Shown piece after piece: positions 1-11,230 of a DNA stretch of 64,000 nt; positions within the stretch are counted from its first letter, which is position 1; every line of letters begins with the position of its first letter. The stretch is taken from the NCBI RefSeq assembly GCF_921293095.1, contig NC_060257.1, positions 91,191,449 through 91,255,448 of the forward strand, read 5' to 3'. The stretch is from Ischnura elegans (lineage: Eukaryota; Arthropoda; Insecta; Odonata; Coenagrionidae). Position numbers and translations under genes: made by a program. The notes beneath the pieces were generated by a model. It saw only the letters and a list, made by a program, of their open reading frames with translations. It searched no databases and was not told the DNA's origin.

Positions 1-2649
1 TGTCCACGTGTAAAGAAACGCAGGTGGTAGGAAGTCGGGGGGCAGGGGGGGCGCTGCGGCCGCCTTTTAGGCAGCGTTTCGGCATGAAGGAATCGACATA
101 CGACAAAGCGGTTGAAATATTTGTCCAAAGAACTTTAAAACATCATTACTACCTATAATTACGTTTTATCAGGGTCGAAAAACTTAGCATTCAAAATAAC
201 TGCATTTTGGCCCACACGGCTATCCGGCGTCACACGAACCTGGAACTCTTCTTATACCTAATAATTTTCTCACCAACTCGCACATTTTGAGAATAGGAGT
301 TTTGAATCGGATCATTTTTGAAAAATAAGTTTCGGCCTAATCTCACATGGTCTTCCAAGATAGCTACCGAGAGAGTAGGTATTCGCAATATATTGGGTCC
401 AGGGAATTACATCATCAAAATAAGTGCTTTCGAAAGCAAGACTCAAAAACTCACTTTTAAAGTTTTTGAGTGCGTATATAACAGTTTTTTTGAAAAAACT
501 CAACTTAGCTTTTCTAAGCACTAAATATTAAACTGATACTATCGTAAGAAGAAGACAGAAGCAGGCAAGGAAGAAGAAGATAATGAATTTGTAACGGGAT
601 CTGTATGAAGTAATGAATTTGAAAAATAATTAAATAATTCAAATAGATTAAATAGGTTTCTGTGTTATTTTGGACTAACTAGTTTTACCCGGAAGTTGAT
701 ATTTAAAAAAACACATGTTTTTATAGGAGAAAGGAAAAAAAAACAGAAAAAACATATGTTTTTACAGGAGATGTTACGTAACAGGAGAAAGTGGTGGCGT
801 GCTACAGCGAGGAGGAATTTTGGGACATCAATGGGAAACAGGTACGTGAGCAAAACAGCAATTCTTACGTCCTATCATCATTTATCTAACGAAATATTCA
901 TTTTGTTGAGTTTCATCTCCATCTACATACTAATCCATATACTGCCTCAATGGGCATGCGGTCTTAGAATACCAGCTGTCCAAAAAGAGAGAAGGACATT
1001 CGGATTTTGAGTTCCACCCCTGGCATTTTTTTAAAGTCTTTATTTTTCGGGAAAAATGAAATTCTGTATCTATCGGTTGGGCAAGATATTTCTTTTCATG
1101 CATCGTGACCTAAAATATAGTGTAGTTCGAAGATGATAGTCACCATGTTACTCTGAAGGATATCTGCATAACGAATTTCAATTTGTGGCTGGCACTAGGC
1201 TAATGATCGGAGCATTAAAGTTATAGAAAGACTCGTAGCAATAGGTTAAGAACATGTTTCTGCTGGCTATAATATGGTTAATTTATAGTTAGAGTCAAGA
1301 GTAAATGTGGCTTACGGCTAGGCAGCAAGCAGAGCAGCGCGAACCACGTCAAATTCGCACGAGAGGTATTTATAGGATAGATAGCGGCGGTTTTGAGAGC
1401 AGACGCGGTGGCAGTGAGGTGGTATAGGATATCAGGGGAAAAAGTGGTTCACCTCATCAAGTGGGGAACGAATGGAAGTCTAGCAAAGAAATGCGTAGTT
1501 TCTGCTGTGTGTGGGCGTCATAATTCATCTCCTTGGGACCGTTGCGGTTGTAAAAATTGTTGAACAGATTACCAACAGGCCAAGACAAAGGCAGATCAAT
1601 TTTTGCTCGTTTTGTACATCTTCAGCCCCCAGCCGGAACCCCAACACCCGGCTGTCTCCAGGCGTTCCTTCATATTGATGAATCACGTATATTTTATGAT
1701 TATCCGCTCATTGTGTACTACAGGCAGGCATTGCAATGAAACATTAACGATGTTTAATTTGAATCTGGGATTTGGAAAGGGTGAATGGCTAAAGAGTCGA
1801 TATTTAAGGTTTAACGGGGCTTCATAGTCCCAAAATATTTTTCCAGTGTATGAATTTTGGCTTCTGGGAATGTGTAGAAAATTTCATTAATTCAGATTAC
1901 CTACGTGGGAGTAGTGATGGGAAAATGACGGTTGAAATCGATTTTCCAAGCTATCGATTTTTAATCGAAATGAAAATCTCAAATTCTTAACAAAATTCGA
2001 AATTTGAGTCAAAGAGCGATAAATCGAAAAAATCAACGCTTCTTAAAAGAAAACAGTTTTTACAAAAGAGTGTGCATTATTCATACAAAAGAACACTCAA
2101 AATACCCACTAGAAATTGTAGAAAAAAACTACTTAGAATACATGCTTGAATGCAAGTGGTAAAAATTTAGGAATGCACGAGCATTTAAGTTTTGAAATCA
2201 CCGCTTGATACCATTAAGATTCCCTAAAATTTTTAAGAAATATTAACTAAATGGGATGCTTTTTTTATGACTAAGGACATGTCTTTCTAATTTGACTGGT
2301 CTCAGGCTAAAGTCTATCACGTGAGACAGAAGACGTCGTTGTAGACCGGTGGTGACGCTGTTGAGATCAAAATGGCTAACATCGGATTTGAGGAATCGAG
2401 TTTAGTTCTCCCACTCAGTCGATTGAGTCGTATATTTAAACTTTCATTGGTTTTCTAGTACATAATGAATTTCAATTCTTACAGTCATTGATTTTCATAA
2501 ATGTATTCATGAATTTTCAAAAGGATACTGTCGAAAGAGAAGGAGAGTAGCATTAATTGAGTTTTAAAGAAGAAGAAGAATTAACTCTAGTTTTATGGAT
2601 TTTGCGACGGAATCTCAAATGATTTACTACGTCCCTTTAACACCGATTG
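1..2649. other. Non-coding stretch, no gene recognised
   Basis: Only short open frames without recognisable domains occur here. A perfect 11-bp inverted repeat (441-451 and 461-471, 9-bp loop) is visible. Around 1,915 a run resembling a hAT-type end (AGTGATGGGA) is followed by repeated ATCGATTT-like words, but no matching right end was found. Nothing else could be assigned. Confidence 0.6.
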
Positions 2650-2652
2650 TAA

Positions 2653-2885
2653 AGGCCGTTTTACACGGTACACAGAATTGCGCAATCCGACGAGCGTGCG
2701 AAGGCGCAGTCAAAATTGCGTCGTGTAAAGTGGTGAATTGCTAGAACACATGCGATAATGCGTGGCTTCGAGACGGCAAAATAGCCCCTGTTCTAATTTT
2801 TTTCATGCATTCGCGCATTTCCGCGCCATTTTAAAAATAAATGCAGCTCTAACCTGCGCAATTCTTGCCCCGTGGAAAACGGTCT
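2653..2885. mobile_element. MITE with imperfect TIRs, TAA target duplication
   Basis: The left end (AGGCCGTTTTACACGG) and the reverse complement of the right end (AGACCGTTTTCCACGG) match over the first ~16 bases, and both continue into AGAATTGCGCA after a short gap. No ORF lies inside the ~233 bp. TAA precedes the left end (2650-2652). The same TAA follows the right end once the adjacent element at 2888-4499 is mentally removed (4501-4503). A 3-bp TWA duplication is typical of PIF/Harbinger-type insertions, so a non-autonomous element of that class is likely. Confidence 0.7.
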
Positions 2886-3092
2886 TAGGGCCAGTTTCAC
2901 CAACGAGGATAATGGAATTAACTCGGATATTATTCTCCAAAAACCGAGATATTACAACAATCGCGTTTCACCAGATGCATTAACTCGGTTTTGGGCTGTT
3001 ATCTCGGTTTATACTTTTACTGACGATATTCCGCCGTTCAAAGCTTATTATCCGAGTTAATCTGAGGACAAATGTAATATGGCAAGGCGCAT

Positions 3093-3374
3093 ATGCAGCT
3101 TCATCAGCTCTCGGAAAATACGAATGACAGCGATAAAGAATATCAACATCCTATTCGGAGACCACTTTCATTGTGGATAAATGAGCGTGCAGATTATTTT
3201 AATATATATGGTAAAGTACATGTATTTAGTCATCCCAAAATGGCAAATGAAACTGCAAAGGCAGTTCTCGCTCTCATTGAAGAAGACGAATTTTACTCAC
3301 AAGGGGAGGTGGAGGTTTCCAATGCCGTATATTTTATAGCATTCGGAATGGCGAACACATCTCTAAACTGGTAG
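3093..3374 (+). CDS. Unrecognised 93-aa ORF inside the Harbinger-like element
   Basis: This frame starts with MQLHQLSENT and ends in NTSLNW. It contains an acidic stretch (IEEDEF) and no obvious zinc, DDE or HTH motif. It lies in the left third of the TIR-bounded element at 2888-4499, so it could be a remnant of an element-encoded protein, but I do not recognise a Harbinger transposase or its Myb-like partner in it. It may simply be a chance open frame. Confidence 0.2.
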   Translation: MQLHQLSENTNDSDKEYQHPIRRPLSLWINERADYFNIYGKVHVFSHPKMANETAKAVLALIEEDEFYSQGEVEVSNAVYFIAFGMANTSLNW

Positions 3375-3485
3375 TGGTTCTAATGAATGGGCCTTAGCTT
3401 GGCTGTAATTAATTAATTTTCATGCGGTACTTTTAACAAGCCTTAATAAGCTATAATTCTAAAATAGCGCGCTATCGTATACTGC

Positions 3486-3552
3486 TGGCAGTTGTTGTAG
3501 CGGAACCGTCGTCGACTCTCATCCGGAGGGCCAGGGTTCGATCCTTCGGCAT
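3486..3552 (+). repeat. tRNA-like SINE head
   Basis: A Pol III B-box-like sequence (GGTTCGATCC, 3535-3544) follows an A-box-like stretch about 40 bases upstream. The cloverleaf is not good enough for a functional tRNA. It lies inside the Harbinger-like element, so it is probably a later SINE insertion. Confidence 0.4.
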
Positions 3553-4964
3553 AGCAACTTTTGCATAGCTTTTTTTTGTCGTCTTCATTTTGATCACGCG
3601 GCGAAAAGTATGTGATTAATTTTAATTGAAGCAAGCATAGACATGAGCGAATTTTTTTTATCATCATAATGGATACTAGATCTCCCCTTGTCAAAGCAAT
3701 TTCACGTTTCTTTCTCTTAAACTTGTGCTTTTCCATCCCTATGCTCCTCTTGAGCAAATGATTCCGACAACTCTTGCCAAAATATGTTCGTATTCATAAA
3801 TGTTACAAGCCTTTCTTTGAATTTTCTTACATATATACAAAAACCCTTAATCTCTGTCCTCTTCCTGAATTAATACCTATGTAACAGCATCGTTATCTTC
3901 GAAATCGCAATTTTACCAATGCGAGACGTAATTGATAATTGTGGCACAAAATAACCAAGAACTGTGTTTATTTAAATCTGGGAGTCTCGGTAAATTAAAA
4001 ATTTTCATTTTAAATAACGATGCATTAAACAAAGTTTCTTACAAGTTTTTTACCGCAATATCTCGCTTTCCTTGCTCTTGCCAAACGCGGTTCCCCTATT
4101 TGTTTTTTATAGATTTTTTTATTACCCGTGCGTGGTATTCGGTAAGGCAAATTAATAAATCCTTCCATGAAAACGTAATTTTTTAGCTTATCTAACTCTC
4201 ATTGTCAATATTAACACTGTTGCTGTTCATTTTCTCACTCTGTACTTGATTATACACTTACCGGCTTATTAAAGCTTATTCCATGTCATACGGTTGCTTC
4301 CTGTCATTTATTATTCCCACGTCAGAGTTATGAAAAACGTACGAGCCAAATCATTTATTCTGATTATCTCGGTTTTAGAAAACTAAGATAAAACGTCGTT
4401 GGTGAAACATGATCCTCACATTTCTGAGATAATAATTTTAACCGAGTTTTTGAAAACTGAGATAATAGAGAATATTATCCGTGTTGGTGAAACTGGGCCT
4501 TAATGTATTATGTGAACTTATTCTTTCTCAGCTTTTTTAGTTGACCCGAGATTATATGCAGTCCGTACATGAATCGGAATAGATTAAAAATAGCAGTGAT
4601 ACATTATGAAGATCATGTAATGGTGACTTAGTACTCCTTAACAGCTCCTCCCCTTAACAGCTGTAAATATATTCCAGGATTCCGAATCGCTCTACCGTAA
4701 TCTAATAATATTGAAATGAGCAGCGGATGTGGAGGCAGAGTTCAGAATCCTCTATTGTAAATAATATTCCCAATGCAGACTCTCAAGTTTATCAAACACT
4801 TAAACGCAGCGTGCTACCTGGAAATCTAATTAAAATATAGGTTTCTCCTGCTTTTGTAGAAGTATTTAATAGATGATCCAGCCCATATTGGTAATAAGTA
4901 CTCGTTGAAATCCATTATATTATTTCAATCATATTGCTCTTAAAGGTTCGCCGCTGGCACTAAT

Positions 4965-5125
4965 ATGAAGGGTGAAGCAAAGGCAGTCCTGAGGGGTCAG
5001 GGGGGGGGCCCTGGAGAACTGCTTCAAAAGTGACCGAAGTGCTGAATCAGGAGGACGCGCGTCAATCTTCCAAAACTCCCCTTCAGTGATAGAGGCCTTT
5101 TCCACCCCCTCCCCTCCGCCTCCAA
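4965..5125 (+). repeat. C/T-rich dispersed repeat, copy 1 of 4
   Basis: It contains ATATGAAGGG, then AAAAGTGACCGAAGTGCTGA and ATCAGGAG, then CCTTCAGTGAT followed by a C-rich tail. The same ordered blocks recur near 6712, 7655 and 8318. No ORF or terminal repeat is evident. Confidence 0.6.
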
Positions 5126-5174
5126 CTGCCTCCCTCTTTGCACCCCCTTTGCACCCCTCTACGGATTGAATCGA

Positions 5175-5235
5175 TGTATTTGGCTAGAGTTCTGGCTTCA
5201 CACACCATGTGTCCGGGTTCAAATCCCGAGGGTGT
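5175..5235 (+). repeat. tRNA-like SINE head
   Basis: An A-box-like TGGCTAGAGTTCTGG (from 5181) and a B-box-like GGTTCAAATCC (5216-5226) have tRNA-like spacing. No clean acceptor stem is seen, so a tRNA-derived SINE head is more likely than a working tRNA. Confidence 0.45.
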
Positions 5236-5289
5236 TGGCTTTAGTCTCTTATACAGCTTTGTGAAGGGCACTTCATGCACAGCAACAAA

Positions 5290-6229
5290 ATGTCTACTAG
5301 ATTACAATAGAGTCTTCTATTTTGCCGTATAATAGCTACGGAAGTGGTGTTGAGAATGGCCATCCGAAGGATTCTGGATTACCACAACAGCAATATTACA
5401 AAAGAGAATTCTCCAGTAGGTTGTTAAAGTTGCTGTCACTCAGTATACTTTTAGATGGGTTGTCAAACGTGGTCACTCGTGTCACTGACGGGCAGAGTGA
5501 TCCAAACTTCACAGAGAAACAAGTCATAATGAGTGCTATTGACAGAAATCTATCTTTAGGCGATGATTTTATTTAAGGAACGATTGAAGCATCCCGGGAT
5601 TGTGTCGTTATTGTTGATGGCCTTCCCTCACAGGAATGTATAATAGTCGGCGGCCTCCTGTCGCTAAGTCGCGGCATATTCACAATTTTCTGTATCTTTT
5701 TTAGCTCGCCCGCTTTACCTAGAGATAGACCAATTCCCCCTCATATCGCCGTCGCATTTTGTTCATGACTGCTTATTCTACGAGTAAACTTGCTCATCTT
5801 GCAGCTAACCTTTATATCTAGTGCTTGACTCACTATTTGCTACGCGGAGGAAGGACCCGGTGGCTTTCAGCTTTGCCACAAGCTATTGCAAGTATTGATA
5901 ATTAATATATTGCCTTGCACTCAACACCACCTTGCCAACCTTTTGACAAGTGGTCAGTTTGCGCCGGAATTAAGCTTCTACCAGACGGGCTGGGGCAACC
6001 TCAATGTTGTATCGTTGCTTCCAAGTCTCCAAAACATACGAAATCAAACGCATCGCATGGAAAGTTGGATAAAATGTCGTTTCGGCCTACTTAGTAAGAA
6101 ATATGAAACGGATTATTAACCTCATTTGATTTTTGAAATTATTCTGCCCGTAAATGTAAATTTGCATAGAGCGTTTACGAATTATCTCCCCTCCCACCAT
6201 GGACTTTCCTCTTCAATATTTTGTACCAT
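5290..6229. other. Non-coding stretch, no gene recognised
   Basis: The open frames here are short and show no recognisable motif. I see no terminal repeats or RNA gene. Confidence 0.5.
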
Positions 6230-6575
6230 TTCATTTCATCCTATCTATATATCCTATGCTTATTTTTCCCCTTTCGCTGTCTACCAACACTTCCTCCATA
6301 CAAAACTGATGTCAACATCCCCTCCCCGTTATGTGCTCCCTCTATCCAAACCCTCCGCCTCCTCCTGAATCGTCTCATCCAGAAGCTTTCTCCAGTCGCT
6401 CATCGCGTGTATTACCTTCCCTGCACTCCTCTTCTTTTCCTTCCAGTATATTTTTTCATATACACCCTTTCGTTCAAACCTTTCTACCTCTACTCTATCC
6501 TTTCTTCCTCAAAGACCACGTTTCCCCACCCCAGACTCTTCAACGCCCTTTCCGTGTCCTCGCCAATGGCAAGGT
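6230..6575 (-). pseudogene. Degenerate LINE ORF2 tail (minus strand)
   Basis: The plus-strand text is the complement of a LINE C-terminal coding region. The stretch from about 6310 to 6440 aligns by eye with 30510-30610, where the minus strand encodes RRRQKVWMEP and GDGMLKTV, the post-RT tail of an RTE/craniofacial-type endonuclease-RT. Many indels have destroyed the frame. The copy is 5'-truncated and lacks EN and RT domains. Confidence 0.5.
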
Positions 6576-6711
6576 TCAAGGGTAATCTGATAGACAGAGA
6601 ACATATAAACTGCCTTGATGTCCATACTATAATCATGAAGAATTTTTAATTATCTCCTTTTGAAAATACTACATCACGGTAACCTTGAGGCTTGCCAATA
6701 ATGCCATCCTA

Positions 6712-6895
6712 ATATGAAGGGAGAAGGAGAGTTGCTCCGAAGAATCTGTTCGTGGAACGTGTCAATCTTTCGACCCCCTCAACACATTCCTTCAGCGATC
6801 GCGTTACACCCGCCCATCACCTCCTCCTCTCCGCCCCCACCCCCTCAACCCACACCCCATTTACCCACCCTCTGCACGCACCCTTCGAATCTCGG
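6712..6895 (+). repeat. C/T-rich dispersed repeat, copy 2 of 4
   Basis: It has the same order of blocks as copy 1: ATATGAAGGG, GAGTTGCTCC, GTGTCAATCTT, CCTTCAGCGATCGCG, then a C-rich tail. The central GTGACCGAAGTG block is strongly diverged here. Confidence 0.5.
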
Positions 6896-7034
6896 ATACG
6901 AGAACGGAGACACGGATAATACTGAAGAGAGGGTGAAGGGTAAGAAGAGGAATGGCAAAGTGAGAAAGGTGGTGGGCAAACTGAGAAAGGTTTTGAATCA
7001 GATACGGAAGAGAGAGGGGGTTTGAATCGGGCGA

Positions 7035-7165
7035 GCACTGATCCGGGAGGAGATGTTTAAAACTGTGTATTAGTGGACGTGGAAGAGGAAGGAAGGGGAT
7101 AGGATTTTTGATAGTATGAAAAGTAGAAGGCCTTAATGTGTATTGAAGAGGGAAGTTCAAGATGG
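7035..7165 (+). pseudogene. Short LINE ORF2 tail relic (plus strand)
   Basis: The words GGGAGGAGATGTTTAAAA, GGATAGGATTTTTGATAG and AGTAGAAGGCCTTA follow the same order and spacing as in the better-preserved LINE tail at 29390-29520. There is no open frame left. It is a 5'-truncated fragment of the same family. Confidence 0.55.
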
Positions 7166-7654
7166 GGATGGAGACTGATAGATTCATTCTCAAGTGTTCC
7201 ATCCAAAGCTAGCTAAACTGGTGGATAAGTTAAATAATAATTAGTAAAGAGTATTTTTCCGACTGGTATATATCAAATTCCAATTAGATATAGGCTATAA
7301 TTAGGATTTTCAACCGATATTAATATTATCGATAAGGAAAATCTATGCAATTATTAACTATTCTCTCAATATCCTCGCTAATCCATAAATTATTTCGCAG
7401 TTATTAAGATAAAATAGACTTGCTGCACTCGTCGCCACTCTGTGGCCTTTTTTTGTGAGACGAGTAAAAAGTTAGTGAGGCGGAAACATAAATTAAGCTC
7501 CTAAGGAATGGACTGGGAACTTCCTTATGTAGACTCCTTTCACAGTGCATAGAAGTTTTGTTTTACTTCAGTTTCACCCTACTATGGAGGAAGCAGAAAG
7601 AGATGATCGACATGATATTTACAATAATTGTTTCTCCGATATAGTTTTAGATAT

Positions 7655-7830
7655 TCCCAGTCTACCGGATTATCCTTCGGCACTGTTTTAGCACCCAGAT
7701 ATGAGAGGAGGACACCGCTGAAAAAGGTGCTCTAGAGTTGCTGCAAAGTGACCGAAACTCTGAATCAGGTACACGCATGCCCCCCCTCCCCTCCCCCCAC
7801 AACGCCTCCCATCTGTGATGGACGCGTTAT
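7655..7830 (+). repeat. C/T-rich dispersed repeat, copy 3 of 4
   Basis: It shares the upstream words ATTCCCAGTCTACCGGATTA and TATCCTT with copy 4, then GAGTTGCTGCAAAGTGACCG and CTGAATCAGGTACACGC with copy 1, and ends in a C-run. Confidence 0.55.
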
Positions 7831-8035
7831 ATCGACCTAACTACACCTACCTGCAATTTGGAACCAAACCAGTTTTCTAAATAAATGGCTTATGATGTTG
7901 ATAGAGTGACATAATAAAACACTAAAGGAAAATATTTTAATGCGAAAAAAAGGAACTAATTGCGCTCGACCGTGATTTCGATAGGAATGGCTATAAACGA
8001 TGTAAAAGAGTCGCTATAAAAAGGCTAGCGCACAG

Positions 8036-8220
8036 GACTTGACTTGACTTTGCTGTTTATTTTACCAGGCCCAGGTGAGGCCTCAATCCGGCCCCTCCTC
8101 CCTGGGAGGGCCCGGGCTCTTTCACATGGCATTTGTTTTGGCATTGAACTTAAATACAGGAATTGGCACTAATATATTCTTTCGTCTAGTGAGAAAAAAA
8201 TAAACAAAGATTTTTCAGGA
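8036..8220 (-). mobile_element. LINE 3'-end fragment with AGTC-type tail (minus strand)
   Basis: Read on the minus strand, a GC-rich 3'UTR-like stretch ends in AAAATAAACAGCA followed by repeats of AAGTC. This resembles the AATAAAC plus short-repeat tails of the Jockey-like LINEs at 38123 and 46621 but is a different family. No coding sequence remains. Confidence 0.4.
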
Positions 8221-8290
8221 GAGAGGAATGGAGAACTGCACCAAACCAATCTGAGGAGTGTTGACGAATGATGATGGTGGTGATACATAA
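8215..8290 (+). mobile_element. 3' terminus of an RTE-like LINE (about 70 bp)
   Basis: The text GGAGAACTGCACCAAACCAA, then GTTGACGAATGATGATG, matches the 3' terminus of the LINE fragment at 32495-32555 almost word for word, including the GATGAT-type tail. It is a very short 5'-truncated copy. Confidence 0.6.
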
Positions 8291-8317
8291 AGAATGCTTC
8301 ATTCAAATAATTCAAGG

Positions 8318-8620
8318 TATTCTCAGTTTCCCGGATTATCCTTGAATTTTTCCTCTGTTTATAACCCTGGTGTGAGGGAAGTTGCTCTAAAGGTAAAACT
8401 ACAAACTGACCGAAGTGACGCTGAATCAGGAGATGTCCTTCGCCCCTCCCTCCACGAGGCCTCTCTTCAGTGATCGCGCCATCGACGCATTTTACAGACC
8501 CACCCTCTCGTCCCCCTCCTCACCCCTCCCACCCCACCGCCGGCGATTCCCAGATACGAAATTCATAACTAAGCCCTTCTCCCATCCCTGTATCGGGTCG
8601 CGGCGGCGACAAAAAAAACT
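8318..8620 (+). repeat. C/T-rich dispersed repeat, copy 4 of 4
   Basis: Shared blocks in order are TCCCGGATTATCCTT, GTTGCTCTAAA, CTGACCGAAGTG, CTGAATCAGGAG and CTTCAGTGATCGCGCC, followed by a C-rich tail. It is the longest copy of the four between 4965 and 8620. Confidence 0.55.
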
Positions 8621-10104
8621 TCCATTCGGAATCCGATGTGTGACGCCCTGTGTGTTGCTGTGCATCAGAGATCTCCGATACGCACGTCGGAATGACGTTC
8701 TGTCGACGCGTGAATCCGATGAAGGCATCGGAATAAGTGGGAGAGAAAGTTAGCGAAGCAAAATACGTGTAAATGATCGGAGATGATGTCGCTGCTTTGG
8801 TTATCGGTTGGCGACGGGCGAGTATCTCTTTCGAAAAAAATAAAACGAAGATTCTCGAGAGAGAGATAGTGCTCGAAGCGTGAGAATGAAGACACCCAAG
8901 AGATGAATATTTGATAGAAAAAAATATTAGCTCACTCAGCATTTTTCTCGCTTGAGAATCAAAATCAATGAGATTCTTGAAATAGGATGACATGAGGAGT
9001 ACACTCGTATTATTTATGGTTGGAAAGCTAGATGTAGCCCCTGAACAATGCGACATGAAATCTTTTTCTATCACATAAGTGCGGATATAACAAAAAAAAT
9101 TATGGAGGAGACTAAAATACAAACGACTCCTTGTTTTTTTTAATGAACAAAAAATTACCCTTTTCTTTACTCTCAACGTATTGACACTATTGGAATCAAA
9201 TTCTCTTTTGCGTTTGATTGCATTTAAACGATAAACTATTTAAAAAAATAACTTTCCCCACCTCGTGATATTTATTCCACCTCATTTTCAGTTAATTACA
9301 AAATTCTTACTGTGCAACTCTGAAATGATGTGCTTATGCTTATTAGTATGGATCGCACAATTGATGCTTGTCAGTAAAAGGGAAAAGTTTTAAATCATGC
9401 TGCGATATTCATACCAGCAACACAAACAGCATTTCTGGTACATCAATTTTTCAGCAGTATAATTCGGCAAAACTCAAAGATTTATGAATTTATAATTTCA
9501 AACTCGCCATACGTACCCACAAACTTGAAAGAATTTAGTAAATATTCTACTTCAATAACCTTTGCAGATTAATTCATACCATGCACTGAATTGTTATCTC
9601 TTGAATATTCATATGTGATGAACACACATTGTTATCTCTTGTGGTGTTTATCACATATGAAATGCGAAAAAAAATGTTTGAAGTCCTAGCGGTATTCTTT
9701 CGTAAAATATTTAAATCCATGGTATTGAAAATACAGCACTTTTGAAGTGAATATAAGAAATAAGAAGGTAATTAACATTTGATGGTCAATAATTTTACCG
9801 TGGTGAATGGCTATTGGCTGAATGGCTTAAAAGGTAATTTGAGTAGTATTGAAATTAATGTGATATATACGGAAATTTCTAGAAATGAACGATAGCTCTT
9901 TTGCAGCTTCGCTATCCGCGAGTTGGATATTAAAATTTTACCTTCAACGTATAAAATATAAATTTACTGGATTCACCGTTGATTCCATAAGAATCATTTG
10001 TCTATAATGATTAAAATTTGAAAAATGACTATACATCTTTTGGCGATATTTTCCACGAGAAATTGAGCATCAAGTTTTGCTTGGAGCATACATAAAACTC
10101 GTCT
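8621..10104. other. Non-coding stretch; one long hairpin
   Basis: No supported gene. An imperfect inverted repeat (arms near 9608-9630 and 9638-9659, TCATATGTGAT versus ATCACATATGA) could form a hairpin. The remainder is AT-rich without recognisable features. Confidence 0.5.
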
Positions 10105-10120
10105 CCCTCTCATGCATGGT

Positions 10121-10136
10121 GTCCTCATATGAGGAC
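10121..10136. repeat. Subterminal palindrome in the piggyBac element (left)
   Basis: GTCCTCATATGAGGAC is a perfect 16-bp palindrome, just inside the left terminal repeat. Near-copies occur at 10471-10486 (one central difference) and 13207-13222 (one arm difference). Confidence 0.8.
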
Positions 10137-11230
10137 GCCAAATGTCTGTCGCTATAATGTAACCATATGTAACTGTGTCGGTTCCCTAAGCTCCTAGCAG
10201 CTTTTTCATGATGTTCCGATCCAGCAGAGACAAAGAAACTTCATATTAGTGCTATATTGTCCCTCTTGGAAGTCAGCAAAGGAGTGGGGGTAGTGGCGCT
10301 GTGATCGGAGCGTGGATGCTCATTTTCGTGCTGTGATTTCATGGGTCTCTAACCAGTGGATTTTGCCTTTGAGTATAAATATTTGATTTTTGATGTTTAA
10401 ATAATTATTTACGGCAATAAGTTAAACAAATTTTATATCTATAAACATGTTTACGGGACAAATGTCATGCGTCCTCAAATGAGGACATTATGCGTGTACA
10501 AGGTCAAATGCATGGATAGTGTGGAGTTTTGTTTATTCCAATATTTTTACATTCTTACATGCTTAGAAGCTCAATGGTAATTACTTTGAGTGTTATTTAT
10601 TATAAGTAATGTTGTATGATATTTACAAACAGTACAAAGACTATGTAATTATTAGTTCATAATTTCTATTGCCAATATCTATACAAGTTTTGCGATAAAG
10701 TCGCTATTGATCCTTTCAAAGGAAATGAGCTTACATTAAAGTTATTTTTATCACTTCTAAGTAACTAAATGTGACTTGTATTTTTATGGCAAATATTATA
10801 AATTATTTAAATATTAATATTTATAAATTAAGCGAGGCATTATTTGCAATAAATAAAAGAACGTTAGTAAGTCATGAGATTGTAATAATCAATAGAGCTA
10901 ATTGAGATAGTATATTTGTGAAGAAGACTTGTGGCATGCAAGTTTATTAAAACTGAGACTTAATTATAGAATAACACAACCTACTGAGTTCTCTTTCTGA
11001 TATAATATGATGAATAGCAACCCAAAAGACCAACTAAGGACGTTATTGACGTAAGCATTTGGTGCTCCAGTTCCCGTTTTTTTTACTGTTTGAAATTGAT
11101 AAAATTGTCATTCGCTAAAATTCTAAGTATATTTAAGCATCACAATCAGTATGTTGGCTGGAACAATATATATTTATAATCGCTTCCCAAAAAATATTTC
11201 ATTGATGACCTTGTTTCAACTAGCTAACAA

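Larger units (their letters stand above)
2888..4499. mobile_element. Harbinger-like DNA element with TIRs and TTA duplication
   Basis: Both ends carry the inverted repeat GGGCCAGTTTCACCAAC (the right end reads GGCCCAGTTTCACCAAC on the other strand), followed by further matching blocks with GGATAAT and CTCGG. TTA flanks both sides (2885-2887 and 4500-4502), which fits the PIF/Harbinger 3-bp TWA preference. The subterminal regions repeat the words TTTCACCA and CGAG several times in both orientations. No transposase is recognised. The longest inner open frame (3093-3374) has no domain I know. A tRNA-like segment lies inside. Confidence 0.75.

Noticed and set aside
1910..2010. hAT-like left end (AGTGATGGGA with ATCGATTT repeats)
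   Set aside because: No complementary right end or 8-bp flank repeat was found within several kb.
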